DNA from: Nocardioides sp. URHA0032
GTDB taxonomy: Bacteria; Actinomycetota; Actinomycetes; Propionibacteriales; Nocardioidaceae
Length of the DNA: 64,000 nt
Direction: 5' to 3'
Assembly: GCF_000620645.1 (NCBI RefSeq)
Contig: NZ_JIAV01000021.1
Coordinates: 209,869-273,868, forward strand
In this document: positions 50,417 to 58,328 of the stretch, in pieces
Layout: each line of letters starts with the position of its first letter
Numbering within the stretch: the stretch's first letter is position 1
The notes under the pieces: generated by a model
Told to the model about the DNA's origin: nothing
Seen by the model: only the letters and a program-made list of their open reading frames with translations
Database searches by the model: none
Made by a program: the position numbers and the translations under genes

Positions 50417-51099
50417 GCGGTGGCCTCCATCAGGATCGGTGCAGCGTTGGCGGCGAACACGGCCCGCGCGAACCCCATAGGCGTCGCGGACCGGAAGTTG
50501 GCACGCTCGGCAGACGGGGGCGCCTTGTGGATGCGGTCGTCGGGCGTACCGAGCTCGGGGTTCTGCTGCACGGGCGGCATCCGGAATCCGCCCCCGGTCC
50601 AGAGGCACGTCTCTTTCGTGTAATTGTCGGCCGGCTCAAGCGCCGTGAAGTCGCACGGATCGAAGACGTGATCCCGAGGACCAAACACCCGCCGCAACGC
50701 GCCCACCGGGTTCTCCACGAACCAAGGGGCGCCCGAGAGGAGCCCCACTGTGCGGCACTGTTCGGCCACTGCGACGGCCTTGGCCTGGAACATGTAGTCC
50801 TTCGCTCGCTTGTCGACCCACCAGCGGGCGCCACTGCCGGACAGGTCGGTGCAGGGGGGCCATCCGGCGACGAACGCGACCCGGCCGGTGCGGATGACGT
50901 TGCCCAGGTCGGGCAGGGCTTCCTCGACGGTCATCGCTAGCTTCGTGACCCGTCCGTCGCTGCTGGAGAAGCCGTGTTGGGGGTCGACGAGGATCGCGTC
51001 GTATCCGGCGTCAACCCATGGCGTGGTGAAGACGCCGGTGAGGTCGCAGAGGCTGATGACGACCGGACGCCCCGATGGTGGTGCGGTCGGGGCGCTCAC
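50413..51099 (-). CDS. Cytosine-5 DNA methyltransferase-like protein
   Basis: 228 aa. VVISLCDLTGVFTTPWVDAG (SAM-binding start), AFVAGWPPCTDLSGSGARWW (catalytic PC in PPC) and WFVENPVGALRRVFG (ENP motif). It is short for a C5 methylase, with a minimal target domain, as in several phage enzymes. Together with the gene at 48463 it could give double protection. Confidence 0.8.
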   Translation of the reverse strand: MSAPTAPPSGRPVVISLCDLTGVFTTPWVDAGYDAILVDPQHGFSSSDGRVTKLAMTVEEALPDLGNVIRTGRVAFVAGWPPCTDLSGSGARWWVDKRAKDYMFQAKAVAVAEQCRTVGLLSGAPWFVENPVGALRRVFGPRDHVFDPCDFTALEPADNYTKETCLWTGGGFRMPPVQQNPELGTPDDRIHKAPPSAERANFRSATPMGFARAVFAANAAPILMEATA

Positions 51100-51587
51100 G
51101 GGGCAGCCTCGAGTGCAGCAACCTCGGCCTCGATCGCCTTGCGTCGCTCGGGGTCAGCAGTTCTCCACTCGGCTGCGAGCTGTTCCTTGCGGGTGAGCTC
51201 GGGCAGCGGGTCGACGGTGTAAAGCACGCTCTTCTTCTGCGACTCACGCAGGGCGAGCTTGAACCGCTCGGAGATGTGCGACAGGTGGGAGACGCGAATG
51301 CCGCCAACCTCTTCGCCGGCCCACTTCGCAGTGGGGTCGCGGAACACGGTCATGCGTGCGCCTTGCGGCCAGTCGTCCGTCTCTTCGCCCCATGCGTAGT
51401 CGAGGATTCGTAGGACCGTCTTGGATGGCTTGAACGGACGACCGGGCCACTCGACGAGGTGAATCTGAACGGGCTGGTCGGAGTTGCCTTCGCGCACCTC
51501 CGCGATGGTCACGGTCTGTGGACCGCCGATGAGATCCGAGCTGTTGAGTTGGTCGCTCTTGGCAAGGATGGCTTTCGAGATGTTCAT
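51096..51587 (-). CDS. Conserved phage recombination-module protein
   Basis: 163 aa (MNISKAILAKSDQLNSSDLI, HLVEWPGRPFKPSKTVLRIL, LTRKEQLAAEWRTADPERRK). Located directly downstream of the RecE-like nuclease; similar pairs are common in phages and suggest a shared role in recombination, not demonstrated. Confidence 0.7.
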   Translation of the reverse strand: MNISKAILAKSDQLNSSDLIGGPQTVTIAEVREGNSDQPVQIHLVEWPGRPFKPSKTVLRILDYAWGEETDDWPQGARMTVFRDPTAKWAGEEVGGIRVSHLSHISERFKLALRESQKKSVLYTVDPLPELTRKEQLAAEWRTADPERRKAIEAEVAALEAAP

Positions 51588-51590
51588 GTC

Positions 51591-52451
51591 TCAGGCGCTT
51601 TCTACGAAGGGGTTGAGGTGCGCCGGAATCAGCTCGGCGTACCGGTAGAAGTAGTTCGCGGGCAGCGCGGTCGGCTCGACGTGCAGGGTCGGGTAGCCGG
51701 CCCACTCGCCGCTCGCGATGGCCTCGGCGAAGATCGCGATGGCTCGGTCGTTCAGTGCTGCCGCGATCTCCATTGCCAGCTCGTCACAGGTGTGAACCTG
51801 CACGAGGTAGGGGTAGGTCTTCTCCTGGCAGATGAAGCGCATGGGCCGGTCGCCCGCCGGGTGGCCGATGGCGCGTAGGCCGCGGAGGTAGAAGTCGGCT
51901 TGCTGGTGATAGCCGTACTTCGACATGGACCGCTCGAACCCCGTAGCCGATGCGTCGTCACACGTCTTGTAGTCGTCGCCGACATCTCCGAGGAGGTCGA
52001 AGCGGCCACGACACCAAGCGCCTTGCTCCTGCCAGAAGACCGACACCTCGGGCGTTCCGGCGTCGAGCATTGCAGCGACCTCGGGGTTGGCCCGCAACGC
52101 CTTCGCCATACCGATCACCTGGTCGCGCTCGTCCTCCTTGACGGCGATAACCCGTTCGGCAGCGATGGCCTCCGCGTGCTCGGCACGCTCTTCCTTGCCC
52201 GCCTTTGTGCGGCCGTCGTGCTGCCACACGATCAGGTCGGGACCGGCGCCGAGGGCGTGGAGGTGTGCTGCCTTGCCGAGATTCATCGACGCGGTTGGCC
52301 TGCGGTCACGGTGCGTAGCGATCGCCTTCGCCGGCACATGCTCGGTCAGTCGACGGGCGAGCGACGATGACAGGGAGCCCCCAGGGACCGGATCGCCGTG
52401 GTAGGTCTCGTCGCTCATGTTGAACACGAGGCCGGGCTTCGTGATCTTCAT
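51591..52451 (-). CDS. RecE/exonuclease VIII-like PDDEXK nuclease
   Basis: 286 aa. GGSLSSSLARRLTEHVPAKA, MNLGKAAHLHALGAGPDLIV (the GxxxH motif), EVSVFWQEQGAWCRGRFDLL and GDDYKTCDDASATGFERSMS (D...YKT, active site) then YGYHQQADFYLRGLRA with the Q-motif. Probable 5'-3' exonuclease for phage recombination. Confidence 0.85.
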   Translation of the reverse strand: MKITKPGLVFNMSDETYHGDPVPGGSLSSSLARRLTEHVPAKAIATHRDRRPTASMNLGKAAHLHALGAGPDLIVWQHDGRTKAGKEERAEHAEAIAAERVIAVKEDERDQVIGMAKALRANPEVAAMLDAGTPEVSVFWQEQGAWCRGRFDLLGDVGDDYKTCDDASATGFERSMSKYGYHQQADFYLRGLRAIGHPAGDRPMRFICQEKTYPYLVQVHTCDELAMEIAAALNDRAIAIFAEAIASGEWAGYPTLHVEPTALPANYFYRYAELIPAHLNPFVESA

Positions 52452-52621
52452 GCGACATCGCCACCCATCCACCCAGGAGCGCCCCAGTTGCGGAGTTCGA
52501 CGTGGTAGATCCGGTGATCGCGGATGCACAACGGGTCGATGTCGCAGTCGCACAGGTCTTCGGGCTTGCAACCGACCGAGCACATGGGGCAGCTCGTCGG
52601 CTCGTCGTCGTAGCGCGTCAT
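52448..52621 (-). CDS. Small Cys-rich protein
   Basis: 57 aa: CPMCSVGCKPEDLCDCDID then PLCIRDHRIYHVELRNWGAP. Six Cys, likely zinc. ATGA overlap with the nuclease gene. Confidence 0.6.
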   Translation of the reverse strand: MTRYDDEPTSCPMCSVGCKPEDLCDCDIDPLCIRDHRIYHVELRNWGAPGWMGGDVA

Positions 52622-52851
52622 GGCGTCACCTCGGGGGAGGTCGCAATTTCGACGATCGGGTTGTAGTGGCCCACGGCTTCGTCGAGGAGGCGCTGGACGA
52701 GGGCGCGGTGGTCGTCGGGGTTGTTGCCCCAGCCGGGCACGGGGTCCAGGTCGATCTCAACGACGAGGTGTGACCGGCGCCGCGGAAACAGGCGGGCCAT
52801 CATCTCGGCGGGGTCGGACAGCTGCCCGTTTTCGCTCGTCTGCTCAGTCAT
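52618..52851 (-). CDS. Small early protein
   Basis: 77 aa (MTEQTSENGQLSDPAEMMAR, HLVVEIDLDPVPGWGNNPDD). Start fixed by ATGA. Unknown function. Confidence 0.6.
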   Translation of the reverse strand: MTEQTSENGQLSDPAEMMARLFPRRRSHLVVEIDLDPVPGWGNNPDDHRALVQRLLDEAVGHYNPIVEIATSPEVTP

Positions 52852-53081
52852 GCCACGTCTCCGTTCGTGAGCGCTTCGATGTCGGCGCGGACGGATGCCT
52901 CGAACCCGGCGCTGTTGCCGATCCGCATGGCCTGTCGCGCCCATGCCTCAAACTCGGCGTCACTGGCGTCGGGGCTGGGGATGTTGGCCTGGTAGCGGCT
53001 CTCGTCGATGGCGTCGCAGGTCCAGATGACGGCGAGCGCGGCGACAAAGAGAACGCCGCAGAGGACTACGAACGCGGTCAT
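52848..53081 (-). CDS. Single-pass membrane protein
   Basis: 77 aa: N-terminal helix FVVLCGVLFVAALAVIWTCD followed by an acidic cytoplasmic domain. Unknown. Confidence 0.6.
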   Translation of the reverse strand: MTAFVVLCGVLFVAALAVIWTCDAIDESRYQANIPSPDASDAEFEAWARQAMRIGNSAGFEASVRADIEALTNGDVA

Positions 53082-53257
53082 GGGGTCACTTCCGTTGCGG
53101 TCGGGGCGAGCTCGAGGAACCGGCGCCAGGCACGTCGCGCACCGGACTTGGACGAGTAGCCCTGTCCTGAGTCGGCGACGATCTGGTGGTTGCCGGCGAT
53201 GAGGTGCCAGCGCCACTTGTCGTTGTGGTCGGGCCAGAAGTGGACGCGGGCGGTCAC
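53078..53257 (-). CDS. DUF1508/YegP-like small protein
   Basis: 59 aa from a GTG in a GTGA overlap. DKWRWHLIAGNHQIVADSGQ-GYSSKSGARRA is close to the YegP-like W-x-x-x-A-x-N-x-x-I-x-x-S-x-x-x-Y-x-x-K repeat. Role unknown. Confidence 0.7.
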   Translation of the reverse strand: MTARVHFWPDHNDKWRWHLIAGNHQIVADSGQGYSSKSGARRAWRRFLELAPTATEVTP

Positions 53258-53757
53258 GGGGTCACGCCCTCGGAGAGCACGCGGACGACGGCGATGTCGT
53301 CCCATTCGACGGACGTGCTGCCGTCACACCACGGCGCCGTAGACATGGGCGAGGTGTAGAGCACCCACCGTTCGCCGTCGCGGTCCTCGACTACGGCGCC
53401 CAGTCCGGTCGGCTCCTCGAGCTTCGGGAGGGCGGGGATGTCGGACGGGTTCAGCATCCACCGCAGCCCTACTTGGAGTGCGTCGATCAACGAGACGCCG
53501 ACCACGGCCGGACCCTGCTGCTCGCGGATAAGCGGGATCGCTCGGTCCTGCGCCATCCACAGTCGCTCGACCTGTTCGCGGTCCTCGGGGTCGATCACAA
53601 CGAGGGGGCGAGCCTCGGCGGTCGGCGGCGACACGGCATCCGAGACGCCGTAGGACCACACGAAGCCACCGGGACGCACAGAGTAGATCGCCACATTCCA
53701 GACGTCCCACTCGTTCCGCACCATCGCCACGTCGCCCGGCGCCCAGTCGCGCATCAC
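53254..53757 (-). CDS. Early protein, unknown
   Basis: 167 aa, beta-rich, several Trp (DWAPGDVAMVRNEWDVWNVA, WVLYTSPMSTAPWCDGSTSV). Second Met (53754) overlaps the previous stop and may be the true start. Confidence 0.6.
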   Translation of the reverse strand: MMRDWAPGDVAMVRNEWDVWNVAIYSVRPGGFVWSYGVSDAVSPPTAEARPLVVIDPEDREQVERLWMAQDRAIPLIREQQGPAVVGVSLIDALQVGLRWMLNPSDIPALPKLEEPTGLGAVVEDRDGERWVLYTSPMSTAPWCDGSTSVEWDDIAVVRVLSEGVTP

Positions 53758-53969
53758 GCCACCGCCCCACGAGCCGCAGCCCAGTACGCAGCCGCAAGCT
53801 CCTCAGCACCGTCACGCCACGCGCCCAACGTCACGACCACGCGACCCGGCTGCTGGAGACGGACAGCGCCAGTGGGTGCGGCGTACACGAGGCCACCACA
53901 GACGGCGATGCGGTCCGCATCCACGGGGATGCCGCCGATGAGGGCGAGGAGGGCGTCACGGGGCGTCAT
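53754..53969 (-). CDS. Small early protein
   Basis: 71 aa (MTPRDALLALIGGIPVDADR, GAWRDGAEELAAAYWAAARG). Start fixed by ATGA. Unknown. Confidence 0.55.
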   Translation of the reverse strand: MTPRDALLALIGGIPVDADRIAVCGGLVYAAPTGAVRLQQPGRVVVTLGAWRDGAEELAAAYWAAARGAVA

Positions 53970-54151
53970 GCGGTCACCGCCAGCGACATGCCCGCGACGT
54001 GACGGTCGTGGACGCCACTCATGTAGCGGTGCAGAGCATCGGCGGCGTACTCGCCCGTTCGCTCGCAGTGCGCCGCCATCGCTGGCAGCAGCACCTTCCG
54101 GCGTCGCTCCATGTAGGCGATGCACTCGCCGCAGTTGTGATAGGTGCTCAA
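53966..54151 (-). CDS. Small early protein
   Basis: 61 aa (MSTYHNCGECIAYMERRRKV...) with a CxxC. Helical. Unknown. Confidence 0.6.
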   Translation of the reverse strand: MSTYHNCGECIAYMERRRKVLLPAMAAHCERTGEYAADALHRYMSGVHDRHVAGMSLAVTA

Positions 54152-54183
54152 TGTCGTACCCTTCTCTTGGAGTTCTTCTCTGC

Positions 54184-54210
54184 GCCCCGTCGGGTCACGT
54201 CCGACGGGGC
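54184..54210. terminator. Hairpin within the early operon
   Basis: GCCCCGTCGG (54184-54193) pairs with CCGACGGGGC (54201-54210) around a 7-nt loop. It sits in the only sizeable gap (54152-54275) of this part of the early operon and may attenuate transcription. Confidence 0.65.
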
Positions 54211-54275
54211 TTCTTCATGTGGTGGTGCTCCCCGCCGCCAGCGAGCCAATGGGCTTACGGCCGACGGCGAGGAAG

Positions 54276-54359
54276 TCAGGGTCGGAAGATCGCCGCGAGC
54301 AGGACTGCCCAGGCGGCAACGGGGGCGCCGACGAACGCGATCCAGCGGACGGCGGTCAT
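54276..54359 (-). CDS. 27-residue membrane peptide
   Basis: MTAVRWIAFVGAPVAAWAVL followed by LAAIFRP. One hydrophobic helix. The ATG overlaps the upstream stop (ATGA), supporting translation. Confidence 0.45.
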   Translation of the reverse strand: MTAVRWIAFVGAPVAAWAVLLAAIFRP

Positions 54360-54610
54360 GCGTCGCTCCCCAGGTAGGCGCGGGCGACCGTGAGGGCTCG
54401 TTGTTCCATGTCGCGGAACAGTTGGCTTCCGTCGGTATTCAGCGGACGACCGTTGTGAGCGGCGACCATGTCCAGCGCCCCTCGACCCGCGGCGGCGAAG
54501 TCCAGCCAGTCCGCTACGGCGATCAGGAACGAGTCGTCTCCGTGCGCCTGTCCGAACTCGACGTCATGTCGGACCCGAGTGGCCGCCTGACGCAAGACCT
54601 CGGCGCTCAT
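54356..54610 (-). CDS. Small early protein
   Basis: 84 aa (MSAEVLRQAATRVRHDVEFG, FLIAVADWLDFAAAGRGALD, ALTVARAYLGSDA). The W-L-D-x-x-A pattern occurs in many small actinophage proteins. Unknown. Confidence 0.6.
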   Translation of the reverse strand: MSAEVLRQAATRVRHDVEFGQAHGDDSFLIAVADWLDFAAAGRGALDMVAAHNGRPLNTDGSQLFRDMEQRALTVARAYLGSDA

Positions 54611-54864
54611 GCAGCACCGCCGTCGAGCACGCCGTCGCACTCCGCGTGGTAACCGCCGCGCTGATCGAACCCGAGCTCATCTACAACGAGGCGCAACGGC
54701 CGACGCTGGATGCTGCGGGCGCGCTTCGAGAGGCCACCGAACGAACGCCGCAACGTGTCCTCATCGTCGGGGAAGCGCGGGGTGGCGTTCGGGTCGTTCG
54801 TCCGGGTGGGGTGCTCGGCAAGCCAGGTGAGCATCGCTTCGGACTGCGGGTCAGGGGTGGTCAT
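54607..54864 (-). CDS. Small early protein
   Basis: 85 aa (MTTPDPQSEAMLTWLAEHPT, DTLRRSFGGLSKRARSIQRR, LGFDQRGGYHAECDGVLDGG). Unknown. Overlaps neighbours by ATGA. Confidence 0.55.
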   Translation of the reverse strand: MTTPDPQSEAMLTWLAEHPTRTNDPNATPRFPDDEDTLRRSFGGLSKRARSIQRRPLRLVVDELGFDQRGGYHAECDGVLDGGAA

Positions 54865-55247
54865 GAGGACTCACCGGGCGAACTGCTTACCTCGACGTCG
54901 TAGGGGCAGAGGTGCTCACCCTCGTGGCCGGACGGGAGGATGCAGGGCCTCGGCGGCCCGGGGACGTAGTGGTTCCCGCGCTTGTCGGCGTGAGGCTCGC
55001 CCTGTCTGCCGACAACGATCTTGCACGGGACGTCGGTGTCCTCGCGCCCCTCGTCAGGCTTTCCAGGGGAGTCCTCCTCGATGCGGTCCCACTGGATGAG
55101 GCAGCCGTCGCACCACGCAGCACCGTCCTCGATGGTCACGTCCTCGCCGCAGTGACCACACTGCGGCCACGGGATGTGCAGGGACGGCAGGCGGTCGTTG
55201 ACCGTGATGGTGCGGACCTGCGCAAACTCGGCCGTGTGCTCGCTCAT
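54861..55247 (-). CDS. Zinc-binding early protein with shared leader
   Basis: 128 aa. Begins MSEHTAEFAQV, the third copy of the leader seen at 46846 and 48466. Then CGHCGEDVTIEDGAAWCDGC zinc ribbon and a C-terminal PRPCILPSGHEGEHLC module typical of actinobacterial proteins. Confidence 0.65.
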   Translation of the reverse strand: MSEHTAEFAQVRTITVNDRLPSLHIPWPQCGHCGEDVTIEDGAAWCDGCLIQWDRIEEDSPGKPDEGREDTDVPCKIVVGRQGEPHADKRGNHYVPGPPRPCILPSGHEGEHLCPYDVEVSSSPGESS

Positions 55248-55633
55248 GCCGCCACCGCCGAAGCTGAGACCCAGCGGTAGATCCGATGGCCATGCGCCGA
55301 CTCACCCGTGCTGTCGTCGTCACCGCACGACTTGATGACTCCCGCCTTGCGCATCGCCGTGAACGTCGCGCCAACCACGCCACCGACAACGCCATGCAGC
55401 GACCTGGCGTCGTTCGCGGAGAAGGGGCGACCCGTTGCCGCGAGCTGACGGATCGCCGCCTCGACCTTCGCGCGGTCGTCGGGGTGCGCTGCGGTCGTGA
55501 TCGCCTGGCCGGAGAACTTGAGTCGCTCGCCGGCACATGCACAGCCCTGAGTGCGGGGGTGGTAGCCGCATCCGGGGCAGCGGTTGGGGAGCGACTTGAG
55601 GTAGTCGTCGAGGGAGAGGCGCGGGGGGTTCAT
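55244..55633 (-). CDS. Zinc-ribbon plus winged-helix protein
   Basis: 129 aa from the ATG overlapping the upstream stop. CPGCGYHPRTQGCAC ribbon, then a winged-helix region (VEAAIRQLAATGRPFSANDA, VGATFTAMRKAGVIKSCG, HRIYRWVSA). Likely DNA-binding; partner of the replication/recombination genes. Confidence 0.65.
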   Translation of the reverse strand: MNPPRLSLDDYLKSLPNRCPGCGYHPRTQGCACAGERLKFSGQAITTAAHPDDRAKVEAAIRQLAATGRPFSANDARSLHGVVGGVVGATFTAMRKAGVIKSCGDDDSTGESAHGHRIYRWVSASAVAA

Positions 55634-56190
55634 GCGAGGTCGGTGGCGCAGAGCCGGTCGAAGCATCGGGACGGCTTGGGGCCACCCGTTCGACCGTTCG
55701 CCCGAACCCGGATCTCCCCGGACTCGTTCAGGTCGTGCCGGGCGCGGTGATCGGCGTGGTCGCTGGGGACGATCTCGGCGTCCTCCCACCGGAGAGCGAC
55801 GCGGGTGGCAGCAACGCGCTTGCCCTCGTCATGCTTGACGGCGACTTCCTGCATCTTGCGCGGCACCGCGTCGCCGGTCCATCGCACCTTGTAGGACTGG
55901 CCGTCGCGGGAATCGACAAGGACGACCGTCAGGTACGCCTCGCCGTTGCGGGTGCGACCGAACTGAGGCTTGCTCTTCTGGTGAACCGACAAGGTGCCGC
56001 CGGGGACCGAGATGTCGGCGAAGTTCTCGCGGGCGTCCTGGGCGATCCGACACTGGAAGCGGAGGTCGTTGGGCGCGCCCTGTCCGTTGTTCAGAGCATT
56101 GGCGAGCATCTTGCGCTCCCAGGCGGGACGGGCCTCCTGTCCCTTGATGGCGAAGCGGACGACTCCCTTGATGCCAGCGATGGTGCTCAT
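55630..56190 (-). CDS. Early protein, unknown
   Basis: 186 aa. Basic N-terminus (MSTIAGIKGVVRFAIKGQEA, PAWERKMLANALNNGQGAPN) and beta-rich middle (EAYLTVVLVDSRDGQSYKVR). A nucleic-acid-binding role is plausible but no motif supports it. Confidence 0.6.
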   Translation of the reverse strand: MSTIAGIKGVVRFAIKGQEARPAWERKMLANALNNGQGAPNDLRFQCRIAQDARENFADISVPGGTLSVHQKSKPQFGRTRNGEAYLTVVLVDSRDGQSYKVRWTGDAVPRKMQEVAVKHDEGKRVAATRVALRWEDAEIVPSDHADHRARHDLNESGEIRVRANGRTGGPKPSRCFDRLCATDLA

Positions 56191-56801
56191 TGGTCGTTCT
56201 CCTTGAGTGTGGTCAGTGCGACGGTGAGGATTTCGATGAGTCGGCCCTTGGCGCGGGGCGAGAGGGTGGCGACGTTCTCGGGGGTCAGTGAGCGCTTGAC
56301 GATCGAGCCGAAGGCGTTGATGAGCTCGGCCTCTTGGTGGGCGCGCTCGGTGGTGCCGGGAGTGCTTGCTCGGACCCGGCCGGCCGTGACGGTGGTGCGG
56401 ACGCGACCGTCGAGACCCTCGGTCTCGCGGACTACTGCTCCATTTGGAGCAACCGCCGCGAGGTCGCGGGACACCTGCGCATTCCCGATTCCGACGATCG
56501 GTGCGATTGCGCGGTGGCTCATGCCCTGGTCGGCGAGATGCGTCACCAACTCGCGGCGCTCGTCCCGCGCCAGCCGTAGCGGCTCATCGGAGAGCACGTC
56601 GGACAGGTACGCCGTCCACGACTTGTAGCCGAGGGCAACATGCGCCGCGCCGGCCCTGGCCTCGTCGACCAGTTGCAGAACCTTGGCCTTCGCTTCGGTG
56701 TAGTTCGTGGCCGCGATACGGATGCGCTCGGTGAGGCGGCGAGCGTCGTCGGCACCCATCGGCTCGATGAGTTCACCGGTCTCCGTGTTGACGAGGCTCA
56801 T
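56187..56801 (-). CDS. Helix-turn-helix early regulator
   Basis: 204 aa from the ATG overlapping the excisionase stop. Long helical part (NYTEAKAKVLQLVDEARAGA, GYKSWTAYLSDVLSDEPLRL) and an HTH in HRAIAPIVGIGNAQVSRDLA. Conserved in actinophages and actinobacterial elements next to excisionase; likely transcription or plasmid-type maintenance regulator. Confidence 0.7.
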   Translation of the reverse strand: MSLVNTETGELIEPMGADDARRLTERIRIAATNYTEAKAKVLQLVDEARAGAAHVALGYKSWTAYLSDVLSDEPLRLARDERRELVTHLADQGMSHRAIAPIVGIGNAQVSRDLAAVAPNGAVVRETEGLDGRVRTTVTAGRVRASTPGTTERAHQEAELINAFGSIVKRSLTPENVATLSPRAKGRLIEILTVALTTLKENDQ

Positions 56802-56995
56802 GACGCCTTCTCCGTCGGCAGGGAGGCGACCCACTCGTCGAGGTCGACGGCGCGGAACACGAGCTTGTTGCCGACGTAGTGGCCGACGAGGTCACCCCTT
56901 GCCTGGGCGGCCTTGATCGTGGTCTCGCCGATCCCGGTGGCTCGGACGGCGTCGGCCATCTTGTAGGAGACGGCCGCGAGGGCGAGTGAGGTCAT
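56798..56995 (-). CDS. Excisionase-like (MerR-type HTH) protein
   Basis: 65 aa. KMADAVRATGIGETTIKAAQ-ARGDLVGHYVGNKLVFRA and VDLDEWVASLP match the HTH_17/excisionase family. Placed directly after the Cro-like gene. Would bend attachment DNA and direct excision. Confidence 0.75.
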   Translation of the reverse strand: MTSLALAAVSYKMADAVRATGIGETTIKAAQARGDLVGHYVGNKLVFRAVDLDEWVASLPTEKAS

Positions 56996-57249
56996 CCCGT
57001 CGCCTCGAGTTCGTTGGCGCCGTGCGGGTTGGAGAGGAGGACGCGGCGGTCGGTGATCGAGAACGCCGACAGGAGGGCGTTGAAGACCTTGGGCGACACT
57101 CGCGTGGAGTGGCCGAGCTCGATCTTGGCGATGTAGGGCCGCTGGACACCGATCTGTGCGGCGAGCGCCTGAACGCTGAGGCCGTCTCGGATCCGCAGCT
57201 CCCTGACGACGAACCCGTTGATCTCAACGGTGGTCTTGGTGGCTGGCAT
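56992..57249 (-). CDS. Cro-like XRE-family regulator
   Basis: 85 aa. HTH: GLSVQALAAQIGVQRPYIAK-IELGHSTRVSPKVFNAL. First gene of the leftward early operon, divergent from the repressor. Likely lytic-switch regulator. Confidence 0.75.
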   Translation of the reverse strand: MPATKTTVEINGFVVRELRIRDGLSVQALAAQIGVQRPYIAKIELGHSTRVSPKVFNALLSAFSITDRRVLLSNPHGANELEATG

Positions 57250-57423
57250 GGGACCAGTTAAGCACGGCTAGGAACACATCGCAACAAGTAGCACCAGATC
57301 GCGCGAAATGGCCTCTGACGTGCAGTACTACAACCATGTGAGTTGGCTTACTTACCTAGCCTAAATTGGGGGTGTTCCTGACGGCAGGTAGATGTTCCTG
57401 AGCGTTCCTGCCACGATGTGGAC
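57250..57423. promoter_or_regulatory. Lysogeny-switch control region
   Basis: 174 bp between divergent regulators. Leftward promoter candidate on the minus strand: TTGCGA, 17 bp, TTAACT, 8 bp before the Cro-like ATG. Near the repressor, TTCCTG occurs three times in GTGTTCCTGACGGCAGG and GATGTTCCTGAGCGTTCCTG (57373-57411), including CCTGACGGCAGG, a palindrome. These are candidate operators. Confidence 0.5.
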
Positions 57424-57801
57424 ATGGATCTGAACGAGTCGCAACGACGCGACCTGGCTGCTCGCATCGAGCGAGAGCGTGTGCGCCAGTTCAAGGGCAA
57501 TCGCCGGAAGGCGTACTCCGCGGCCGGCGTGAACTCCACGACCTGGACGAAGGCCGAGAGCCCCAACGAACCACTTGCTGAGCGGACCATCATCGCGATC
57601 GTCAGCACCCTCTGGCCGGAGACCGGCGGCGACTGGCGGCTCATCGACCCGCCCCTCAAGGACGGAGGCGAGCCGCTCCTCACGCCCGAGGTGCTGGCCG
57701 AGCTGGAGAAGTTGAGTCCCGGTCCTCGCGAGCAGATCCGCGCAGTCCTGGAAGAGGACGAGCGTCGCCGACAGGCCGAGCGGGAGAGGGGTGCGTCGTG
57801 A
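57424..57801 (+). CDS. Candidate immunity repressor
   Basis: 125 aa (ATG 57424; a GTG at 57418 also fits). N-terminal helical HTH-like region (LNESQRRDLAARIERERVRQ, RRKAYSAAGVNSTTWTKAES), then ERTIIAIVSTLWPETGGDWR and a coiled C-terminus. This matches small actinobacterial prophage repressors. It is the only plus-strand regulator facing the early operon. Confidence 0.7.
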   Translation: MDLNESQRRDLAARIERERVRQFKGNRRKAYSAAGVNSTTWTKAESPNEPLAERTIIAIVSTLWPETGGDWRLIDPPLKDGGEPLLTPEVLAELEKLSPGPREQIRAVLEEDERRRQAERERGAS

Positions 57802-57822
57802 TCGAGACACCCCCGCCAAAAC

Positions 57823-57866
57823 GACGCCTCGTGGCCGGAGCGTAGGAGCCAGGGCCACGAGGCGTC
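57823..57866 (+). terminator. Repressor-gene terminator
   Basis: Perfect 14-bp stem, GACGCCTCGTGGCC (57823-57836) with GGCCACGAGGCGTC (57853-57866), followed by TT. Confidence 0.8.
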
Positions 57867-57878
57867 TTGAACACGAGA

Positions 57879-57918
57879 CTAGCGCCGCACTCCCGTAACG
57901 GACGGAGTGCGGCGCTAG
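57879..57918. terminator. Second strong hairpin
   Basis: 15-bp stem CTAGCGCCGCACTCC (57879-57893) with GGAGTGCGGCGCTAG (57904-57918). With the preceding hairpin it forms a tandem terminator isolating the repressor from the downstream plus-strand gene. Confidence 0.7.
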
Positions 57919-58039
57919 TTGTCTACCTGTACCTAAGGGCAATCAAGGGGGCTGTCGGCGGAACCGATTAGGTTGCGGGACGCCCTCGACGGACGGGGGG
58001 ACAACTGGGGTCAAGCACGTCTTGGGAGAGTGACTGCCA

Positions 58040-58276
58040 ATGTTCAACCGTTCCATCACCATCGACTGTCTAGCCGCTTGGCTCTGTTGGATCGGGGGGA
58101 CGCTCTTAGCCTTCGGCGACATGCTTGACTTCACCCCAGATGACTCCGGCTTCCTAGGGATCGTCGCCGTGGCGTTCGGGCATCTGATCGCGGTTCAGAA
58201 GGCGCATCGCCAGATGGAGCATCGCGAGCAGGTGGCGTTCGATCTCGGCAAGGAGTCGGTGCGGTCGATCCGCTAG
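58040..58276 (+). CDS. Small two-helix membrane protein, lysogeny cargo candidate
   Basis: 78 aa: TIDCLAAWLCWIGGTLLAFG and GFLGIVAVAFGHLIAVQKAH, then a charged end. Plus strand, between repressor and integrase, preceded by GGGAG. Superinfection exclusion is a possible role (inference). Confidence 0.65.
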   Translation: MFNRSITIDCLAAWLCWIGGTLLAFGDMLDFTPDDSGFLGIVAVAFGHLIAVQKAHRQMEHREQVAFDLGKESVRSIR

Positions 58277-58328
58277 ACCACTCCACAAGTGTCCCCCGGT
58301 GTATAACGGGCCGACGTAACGTGCGCGC

